From Planctomycetota bacterium (GTDB taxonomy: Bacteria; Planctomycetota; Planctomycetia; Pirellulales; Thermoguttaceae): a stretch of DNA of 12,699 bases. Every line of letters begins with the position of its first letter. Positions within the stretch are counted from its first letter, which is position 1. Position numbers and translations under genes: made by a program. Location of the stretch: NCBI GenBank assembly GCA_015661985.1, contig DQVB01000409.1, positions 1 through 12,699 on the forward strand, written 5' to 3'. Shown piece by piece: positions 6,805-11,693 of the stretch. The notes beneath the pieces were generated by a model. That model worked only from the letters and a program-made list of their open reading frames with translations, ran no database searches and was not told where the DNA came from.

Positions 6805-8276
6805 TTCTGACCGCTCGCTTCCCCTTCTTCTGCCGATGCCGGTTTGTCTTGATCGGCTCCGGCTTCTTTGTCCGTCCCGGCCAATTGACCGCTCAAGTAG
6901 TCCACGGCCATTCTCAGATGGGGGTCGACGAAAGGTCGCCGCAGGCCGATCGGTGGCGTTCGGCCTTCTGAGCGGCCGGTTTCCTTTCCCTCTTGTGCCG
7001 TTTCGTCCTGCCCCGCTTCCCCTCGCTCCGTCTTTCCTTGTCCGGTCGGTCGGCGCGGCAGCATGTCCCGCAGGCGCTGCTGCTGGAGCACGGCGAACAT
7101 CTCCCGCTGACTCAGCTGGCGACGAAATCCCTCGTCCGGCTGGACACCCCATTCGGCTTCCTCACCTTCGCCCGGGAAGCGGTGGATCTTGTGCCCGCTG
7201 GGGCGCTGGTAGCCGGCCGTCGTCAGTTTCAGTGCCGTTCGGGCGGTGTCGGCGTCCGGGTCATGCTCCAGCTCAATGACGTTCTGCACGGTACCCTTGC
7301 CGTACGTCCGTTCGCCGATCACCAGTGCCCGCTTGTGGTCCTGCAGACAGGCGGCCACGATCTCCGCCCCGCTGGCCGTGAAGCGGTTCACCAGCACAGC
7401 CATGGGAAACCCTCCGTATGTCCCCTTCTGGTGAGCCTCCCAGCTGCGCGACGGGACATTGCGCCCTTCGGTACTGACAATGCGGCCTTTGGACACAAAC
7501 ATGTCACTCACGGCCACGGCCGAACTCAACAATCCTCCGGGGTTGAAACGCAGGTCGAGAACGAGTGCCCGCATGCCTTCCGTCTGGAGTTCGTCCAGGG
7601 CACGGCGCAGCTCGTCGGCTGTGGAACGGCTGAAGGCGGCAATGCGGATATAGCCGATACGCTTTTCCGGATCGAGCATGAACTCCCAGGATTCGTCGGC
7701 CCGGCGATGGTTTCCCGTGACCGTATCGATGTGGATGATCTGGCGGGTGATCGTCAACTCCTGCTCCCGCGACTGGCCCGGGCGTACCACGGTGATCCGC
7801 ACAGTGGAGCCCACAGGCCCTTTGAGTCGCTTGACCGCTTCGTCCAGTCCCATTCCTTCGGTCGACTGGCCGTCGATCCGGGTGATCCAATCCCCGGCCG
7901 ACACGCCCGCCCGGTAGGCGGGGGTTCCCACCAGCGGGCTGAGTACCATAAGCCGCCCCCGACGCATGCCGATCTCAATCCCGATCCCTCCGAACTGGCT
8001 GTCCATGGCCGTCCGAAAGCTCTGCATCTCGCTCGGCCCGATATAGCTGGAGTAAGGATCCAGCTTGGACAGGATACCACGGATGGCTGCCTCGACCAGT
8101 TCGCGGCGGCTGACCGGTTTGACGTAATTCCGTTCCACTTGATCGAGCGTGTCGATCAGAAGCCGCATCAGCTCATACTCTTCGTCTCGCTGGGCGGCCG
8201 GCTGGGCCGCCGGGGTGGTCACGACCAGAACCGCCGCCATCAGCACGAGCCATGTGATCCCGACACGCTTGAACAT
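6801..8276 (-). CDS. S41 carboxy-terminal processing protease (CtpA/Prc family)
   Basis: Serine protease that trims or degrades exported proteins from their C-termini. The 491 residues begin with a signal peptide or membrane anchor (hydrophobic 6-22, likely cleavage near AAQ at 27-29). A helical N-terminal region (33-80) includes the family's KLDPYSSYI. The PDZ domain spans about 95-168 (GGIGIEI, AGVSAGDWI, IDG). The S41 catalytic core spans about 195-365. The Ser-Lys dyad is visible: S302 in FTASGAEI and K327 in TYGKGTVQ, 25 residues apart as in E. coli Prc. The C-terminal part is unusual: two charged, Gly/Glu/Gln-rich stretches (410-441 and 468-491) flank a conserved-looking block RRPFVDPHLRMAVDYL (446-461). 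The ATG at 8276 starts the signal peptide cleanly; a GTG at 8348 adds 24 unlikely residues. An AGGGGG lies 12 bases upstream, somewhat far. It is the first gene of an operon with tsaD. Confidence 0.93.
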   Translation of the reverse strand: MFKRVGITWLVLMAAVLVVTTPAAQPAAQRDEEYELMRLLIDTLDQVERNYVKPVSRRELVEAAIRGILSKLDPYSSYIGPSEMQSFRTAMDSQFGGIGIEIGMRRGRLMVLSPLVGTPAYRAGVSAGDWITRIDGQSTEGMGLDEAVKRLKGPVGSTVRITVVRPGQSREQELTITRQIIHIDTVTGNHRRADESWEFMLDPEKRIGYIRIAAFSRSTADELRRALDELQTEGMRALVLDLRFNPGGLLSSAVAVSDMFVSKGRIVSTEGRNVPSRSWEAHQKGTYGGFPMAVLVNRFTASGAEIVAACLQDHKRALVIGERTYGKGTVQNVIELEHDPDADTARTALKLTTAGYQRPSGHKIHRFPGEGEEAEWGVQPDEGFRRQLSQREMFAVLQQQRLRDMLPRRPTGQGKTERGEAGQDETAQEGKETGRSEGRTPPIGLRRPFVDPHLRMAVDYLSGQLAGTDKEAGADQDKPASAEEGEASGQK

Positions 8277-8454
8277 GGACGAGCTACGCCCCCTGGTGAA
8301 CGTTGCGATCTGCCACTGGTGCCCAGACGTGTTTCTCAAGTACAGCACAAGTCGGAGCCTCCGCCGAGAGCCGGTCCCCGGGCACGCCGCCCGTCAGCCA
8401 ACGGTCGCACTTGCGAGGACCGCGCTAACCTGTTTGCTGGCAACAACTTAACAA

Positions 8455-8483
8455 AGTATAGGTCGCCCCGCCCGTGCGGGCAA
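8455..8483 (-). promoter_or_regulatory. Promoter of the protease-tsaD operon
   Basis: The minus strand reads TTGCCC (8483-8478), a 17-base spacer, then TATACT (8460-8455). This is the best full promoter match in the window. Transcription would start near 8448, giving a GC-rich leader of about 170 bases before the ATG at 8276. I see no named riboswitch or leader peptide in that leader. Confidence 0.6.
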
Positions 8484-8550
8484 CCTGCCGGGAGAGGGTT
8501 CGCTTCGTGTGTGCCTCTCAACCGCCTTCGCAGGTCCGTCCACGCTTGTT

Positions 8551-10668
8551 TCAGCTCAGCGCCCTGTCGTAGTTGAATCGGAACGCCCCATGGGTCGGGG
8601 GCAGGCTGCGCAGCTCGGCGGCCGGGTCGTCCGAGCCCACAAGATCCATCGCCAGATGGGCCACCCGGATGCGCGGGTTGTGCGCCGCGCGCAGGTCGAA
8701 GGGGTCCACCGGCCGGAAGACCCACAGGTGGCCTTCTCGCCGCCCCCGGATAAGGACTTGGCGGCGGTCGCAGAGCACCCGGCCGCTGAAGGCCCCCTCG
8801 GCCAGCTCCACCCGGCTGGTCAACAGGGCCGGCCGTCCCCAGACGACGACCGAACACGGCACAGGACAGTGGGCGGTGAGCTCCTCCAGTTTTCGGCGGT
8901 CCGCCTCGATTGACGCCGTCACGCTGCGCAGGCCCAAGCGGCCCAGCTGCTCGGCGGCCAAGCTGTTCAGCACGGCCATCCCCGGACCACCCTCCATACG
9001 CACACCCGCCCGGCGGGCCAGGAACCAGCCGCCCCAGCTGTTCACTTCGACCGCCAGGCCGGCCCGCCGACACGCCTCCAGCAGCCGCTGGAGCCCGGGG
9101 ATGCCGTCCTCGAAAAACACCGCTGGAAGGGCCACCACCAAGCGGCGCTTGCCCACCGCCCGACACGCGGAGGCCAACGTTTCGGCCGTCAAACCTTCCA
9201 CGATAACGGTCCAATCGCGCAGGTGCCGAGCCAAAGGCCCCAGCTGCTCGGCCGCCACGCGCACGCGATCCACACGGCTGCCCAAGGGCCGTCGGTTCGC
9301 CGGATGGGGCTCGCCGCCTGAAAGCAATGGGCGAACCGCTTCGGGTAGTTCCACGGCGGCCAGATCCCGCTCACGCCGGGATGCCCGATGCACCAGCCTG
9401 CGCACCCGGTCCACCAGCCGGTTGGCCGCACGGGGAACGAGCAAGAAGTCCGGCGCGTTTGTGGCCAACCGACCCGGTGCGTGGCCCGCGATCGCCTCTT
9501 GCCCCAGCCACTCGAGCAGCTGTCCGATCGCCACTGCCTTCTCCGGCCGCCGCACTGCGGTCCTGGGCAGCGACCACTCGTCCACATAACTCCCGCAGGC
9601 GCACCGGCAATGGATGCCGCCCCGGTCGACGTCGACGGTCACATCGACGGCCCCTTCCTCGCCAACCGGGACGTCGCGTGATTGGAAATCGAGCAGGCCG
9701 GGCAGGCGGCCCGCGGAAGCCAGTCGCCCGGCGCTGCCGGTCAATTCGGTGCGCTGACCGTCCAGGTAACCGGAGGTAAGCTGCCGGCCAGTGTAATGGC
9801 CCAGTGCGTCGAGCTCCCGAAGCAACTCCCCACCAGCCCCCTGGTCCAAAGCCCGGCGGTACAAGCCCACGGCCGCGGCGACCCATTGGGCGTTTTTCAT
9901 CCGCCCCTCGATCTTCAGGGCCGCCACACCCGCCTGCCGCAGCTCGTCCAATCGCGGCGCCGTGGCCAGATCCCGCATGGAAAAGGGCCAATCCGGGCTG
10001 TCCCCTTCGCTCGTCCAGGGCACACGGCAGGGACTGGTGCACAACCCCCGGTTGCCGCTTCGCCCGCCCGCCCAACTGGACAGCAGACACCGCCCGGAGA
10101 CCGAAAAACACAGCGCCCCCTGCGCAAAGACCTCCGTCTGAGTGCCTTCCACCGCCGATGCGGCGCGGATCTCGTCCAACGTCATCTCCCTGGCCAACAC
10201 CACCCGCGCGATCCCCAACTCGGCGGCCGCTCGGATGTCCGCGCTGTTGGTCATGCAGGTTTGGGTACTGAAATGCAGAGCAATCCCCGGAGCCGCGGCG
10301 CGCAGGGCCAACAGCGCTGGGTCTCGCACCAAGACCGCATCCACCCCGCATCGGGCGGCCCAGGCCAGGGTCCGGGCCGCCAAAGGCAACTCGCGCTGAG
10401 CCAAGTCTGTGTTCAGCGTCAAATAGGCCTTGGCGCCGCGAGCGTGAACAGCCTGGACGGCCCCTTCCAGCTCCTCCCGGCCAAAATTCCTCGCTTGACG
10501 CCGCGCATTCAGAGCCTTCATGCCCAAATAGACGGCGTCCGCCCCGGCCTCCAAGGCCGCCATCAAAGCTGCCATGTCGCCGGCCGGGGCCAATAGCTCG
10601 GGCACCTCGGCACGCCGCTGGCCGGCGGTGGTGGTCGCAACCTTGTCCGACAGATTCTCGATCGTCAT
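8551..10668 (-). CDS. U32-family protein (RlhA/TrhP-like RNA hydroxylase type, formerly 'peptidase U32')
   Basis: Likely an Fe-S protein that hydroxylates RNA. In E. coli the U32 members RlhA and TrhP make 5-hydroxycytidine in 23S rRNA and 5-hydroxyuridine in tRNA; UbiU/UbiV act in ubiquinone synthesis. Residues 22-310 form the U32 domain: PELLAPAGDMAAL (23-35), AGADAVYLG (41-49), and the signature EVFAQGALCFSVSGRC (179-194). Cysteines 187, 194, 210 and 214 fit the CX6CX15CX3C cluster pattern. ALKIEGRMKN (250-259) is also typical. Residues 330-480 are a middle domain with an extra CRCAC cluster at 354-358. Residues 485-680 resemble a degenerate second U32 half (NSWGGWFLARRAGV, VLNSLAAEQL, CSVVVWGRPALL). 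The start is the ATG at 10668, with GGAG 7 bases upstream (10676-10679); upstream in-frame sequence to 10821 contains the promoter. At 705 residues it is slightly longer than RlhA. Family is sure; the exact substrate is not. Confidence 0.9.
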   Translation of the reverse strand: MTIENLSDKVATTTAGQRRAEVPELLAPAGDMAALMAALEAGADAVYLGMKALNARRQARNFGREELEGAVQAVHARGAKAYLTLNTDLAQRELPLAARTLAWAARCGVDAVLVRDPALLALRAAAPGIALHFSTQTCMTNSADIRAAAELGIARVVLAREMTLDEIRAASAVEGTQTEVFAQGALCFSVSGRCLLSSWAGGRSGNRGLCTSPCRVPWTSEGDSPDWPFSMRDLATAPRLDELRQAGVAALKIEGRMKNAQWVAAAVGLYRRALDQGAGGELLRELDALGHYTGRQLTSGYLDGQRTELTGSAGRLASAGRLPGLLDFQSRDVPVGEEGAVDVTVDVDRGGIHCRCACGSYVDEWSLPRTAVRRPEKAVAIGQLLEWLGQEAIAGHAPGRLATNAPDFLLVPRAANRLVDRVRRLVHRASRRERDLAAVELPEAVRPLLSGGEPHPANRRPLGSRVDRVRVAAEQLGPLARHLRDWTVIVEGLTAETLASACRAVGKRRLVVALPAVFFEDGIPGLQRLLEACRRAGLAVEVNSWGGWFLARRAGVRMEGGPGMAVLNSLAAEQLGRLGLRSVTASIEADRRKLEELTAHCPVPCSVVVWGRPALLTSRVELAEGAFSGRVLCDRRQVLIRGRREGHLWVFRPVDPFDLRAAHNPRIRVAHLAMDLVGSDDPAAELRSLPPTHGAFRFNYDRALS

Positions 10669-10707
10669 CTCCCAGCTCCGCGCCGTTCCTCGTGCCGCAA
10701 GCGACAC

Positions 10708-10736
10708 ATTATATGCGCCGGGCCGGCGCAGGGCAG
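10708..10736 (-). promoter_or_regulatory. Likely promoter of the U32 gene with a palindromic spacer
   Basis: The minus strand reads CTGCCC (10736-10731), a 17-base spacer, then a perfect TATAAT (10713-10708). Transcription would start near 10701, leaving a leader of about 33 bases that holds the GGAG site. The spacer is entirely a palindrome, TGCGCCGG-C-CCGGCGCA on the minus strand. A better -35 hexamer, TTGACT, lies at 10745-10740 but is 26 bases from the -10 box, too far for normal use without distortion. Confidence 0.5.
10714..10730. promoter_or_regulatory. Perfect 17-nt palindrome, candidate operator
   Basis: Two 8-base arms, TGCGCCGG and CCGGCGCA, are perfect reverse complements around one central base. 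The palindrome fills the space between the -35 and -10 boxes of the U32 promoter exactly. A protein bound here would cover the promoter. It lies upstream of the predicted start of transcription, so it would not form an RNA hairpin in the U32 mRNA. I do not recognise the site as that of a known regulator. Confidence 0.4.
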
Positions 10737-10898
10737 CCAAGTCAAGGTATCGCTGCGTATGCGGCGACCCAACCGTGACGCGGCATGGCCAGCCCGCAGG
10801 TGGGCGAAGGCTCGGCCGCACCCCCGGGAAGCCCGGCGACGGATACTGCCACTCGGGGCGGGTATCACGAGAGGGGCACGAGACCCGCGCAATGGGCA

Positions 10899-10916
10899 GG
10901 CCCAGGAACCTGGGCC
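10899..10916. repeat. Perfect 18-base palindrome
   Basis: GGCCCAGG-AA-CCTGGGCC is a perfect inverted repeat. As RNA it would form a 7-bp stem with a GAAC loop. It lies 26 bases before the first 23-base hairpin element, and no T-run follows it, so it is not an obvious terminator. Confidence 0.5.
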
Positions 10917-10942
10917 GATGAAGAAGGTGAGCGAGTCTCGGA

Positions 10943-10965
10943 GGACAAGCGTCCCCGCTTGTTCC
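10943..10965 (+). repeat. Palindromic element, copy 1 of an inverted pair
   Basis: The core is ACAAGCG-TCCC-CGCTTGT (10945-10962), a perfect 7-bp stem with a 4-base loop, extended by a G-U and a G-C pair to 10943-10964. Compared with the minus strand of 11019-11041 it matches 18 of 23 positions, and all five differences are transitions. Two related palindromes facing each other resemble a REP/BIME unit. Confidence 0.5.
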
Positions 10966-11018
10966 GTTTGCCCAGATTCAACCACCCAGGCTGCCCCAAC
11001 AGGCGTGTCCTCATGTTC

Positions 11019-11041
11019 GGGGCAAGCGAGGACGCTTACCC
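11019..11041 (-). repeat. Palindromic element, copy 2 of an inverted pair
   Basis: On the plus strand: GGGGC, then AAGCG (11024-11028), loop AGGA, CGCTT (11033-11037), then ACCC. The stem is 5 bp, one C-A mismatch, then 3 G-C pairs. Read on the minus strand it aligns with copy 1 at 18 of 23 positions. The inter-copy spacing is 53 bases. The left arm GGGGCAAG can instead pair with CTTGCCCC at 11054-11061. Confidence 0.5.
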
Positions 11042-11055
11042 TACGACTTTTTCCT

Positions 11056-11071
11056 TGCCCCGCGAGGGGCA
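11056..11071 (+). other. Hairpin with GCGA tetraloop
   Basis: TGCCCC (11056-11061), GCGA, GGGGCA (11066-11071): a perfect 6-bp stem closed by a GNRA-type tetraloop. Its left arm overlaps CTTGCCCC (11054-11061), which can pair with 11019-11026, so the two helices exclude each other. Confidence 0.4.
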
Positions 11072-11257
11072 CCTGCTTGGCAGCGATGAACAAATGGTGG
11101 TGGCGGTGTCCGACGTTGCCGCTCTTCTGGGTGGATGTGTGTCTCGATCCAGGCAGGATCAGGCGGCGCCGCAGCTGCTCGATCACAGCTACGGTGTTTC
11201 GTCCGCCGTAGCGCCCATGGAGCGGTCGCCTGCTCGGCGCCGGCCGGGCCGGCGGCG

Positions 11258-11286
11258 TTGACCGCCGCGGGGTGGAGTGATAAAAA
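11258..11286 (+). promoter_or_regulatory. Possible promoter of the small basic protein gene
   Basis: TTGACC (11258-11263), 17 bases, then TAAAAA (11281-11286; 4 of 6 matches to TATAAT). Transcription would start near 11293, about 75 bases before the GTG start. The TTGAC also forms the loop of a GCGGCG/CGCCGC hairpin (11252-11268). This rests on consensus and spacing only. Confidence 0.3.
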
Positions 11287-11353
11287 GGCTGAGCGGACGG
11301 GGCTGGCCTGGTCCAACAGGCTTGGCGAGTGAATGGGGGAGAATACACAGTTT

Positions 11354-11365
11354 GGAGGAGGGAGG
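11354..11365 (+). promoter_or_regulatory. Strong ribosome binding site that sets a GTG start
   Basis: The run GGAGGAGGGAGG lies 3-14 bases before the GTG at 11369. Its left GGAGGAG (11354-11360) leaves an 8-base gap to the start, the normal distance. This decides for the GTG over the ATG at 11333, which has no comparable site and would place this purine run inside the coding sequence. Confidence 0.65.
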
Positions 11366-11368
11366 CGC

Positions 11369-11557
11369 GTGCCGATCAGTGAACGTCGCAAGGAATTGAA
11401 GCGTCGCCGGCATCGTCGCAAGAAGCTGGCCCAGTTGGCCAGGAAGTTGGAGAAGGCGACGGTATCGGAGAAAGCGGAGATTGCCGGAAAGGTCCGCAGA
11501 TTGACGCCGGGGGCGGCATTGGTGATCAAGCGTCTCGGGCTGGATCAGCGGCCCTGA
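11369..11557 (+). CDS. Small, highly basic planctomycete protein (DUF6800-like)
   Basis: The product has 62 residues, beginning (M)PISERRKELKRRRHRRKK, then an amphipathic helix-like stretch with alternating Lys/Glu (about 19-42), then VRRLTPGAALVIKRLGL (42-58). I recall a planctomycete family of short proteins with the same order (SERRKEL, RRRHRRKK, EKA, R-RLTPGA, LGL), named DUF6800 from memory; its function is unknown. About a third of the residues are Lys or Arg, which suggests RNA or ribosome binding, but that is inference. No signal peptide or cysteine is present. The GTG start is supported by a very strong ribosome site, so the protein may be abundant. It stands alone: the next gene is convergent and the previous one divergent. 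Confidence 0.75.
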   Translation: MPISERRKELKRRRHRRKKLAQLARKLEKATVSEKAEIAGKVRRLTPGAALVIKRLGLDQRP

Positions 11558-11643
11558 ACGGCGGGGCAGAGATGGGCCGCGGGGATCGGCCGCGCAGCCG
11601 CGAGGAGGTGGCCGGGCATGTTGCCGCTGTGGCGTGGGGCACT

Positions 11644-11658
11644 CGGGCCGTTTGCCCG
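11644..11658. other. Weak hairpin between convergent genes
   Basis: CGGGC (11644-11648), loop CGTTT, GCCCG (11654-11658). It lies in the 136-base space between the stops of the small basic protein and the GGDEF-CBS gene. There is no T-run on either side, so termination by it is unproven. I see no other candidate terminator in this space. Confidence 0.25.
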
Positions 11659-11693
11659 GACATGGCATGGGGGGATACCGTGCGGCATCCGTG

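Larger units (their letters stand above)
10669..11368. other. Palindrome-rich 700-base intergenic region
   Basis: This is the spacer between the divergent U32 and small basic protein genes. Open frames in it have no recognisable protein character. It holds, from left to right: the U32 promoter and palindrome (10708-10736); a stem GCGGGT/ACCCGC (10858-10863 with 10883-10888); a perfect palindrome (10899-10916); two related 23-base hairpin elements in inverted orientation (10943-10965 and 11019-11041); alternative helices at 11054-11071; a hairpin at 11252-11268; and a possible promoter for the downstream small gene. Bases 11072-11250 show nothing I can name. It does not match RNase P RNA, SRP RNA or tmRNA by the conserved motifs I know. 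Confidence 0.5.

Noticed and set aside
6805..7152. 116-codon N-terminal extension of tsaD
   Set aside because: It overlaps the protease C-terminus, is Arg/Pro/Gly-rich, and TsaD proteins normally begin just before the LETTCDET-type motif, as they do from the GTG at 6804.
8277..8348. 24-codon N-terminal extension of the S41 protease from a GTG
   Set aside because: It would bury the signal peptide behind a polar stretch; the ATG at 8276 gives a clean signal peptide.
6993..8576. Long plus-strand open frame (527 codons) antisense to the S41 protease
   Set aside because: Composition is that of a reverse-strand shadow, and the protease with its catalytic dyad and PDZ domain is on the other strand.
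10669..10821. 51-codon N-terminal extension of the U32 protein
   Set aside because: It runs across the TATAAT box and the palindromic promoter, and the ATG at 10668 has a well-placed GGAG site.
10759..11261. Several plus-strand open frames in the palindrome-rich spacer
   Set aside because: They have no family motif or convincing ribosome site, and overlap the hairpin elements; non-coding structure is the simpler reading.
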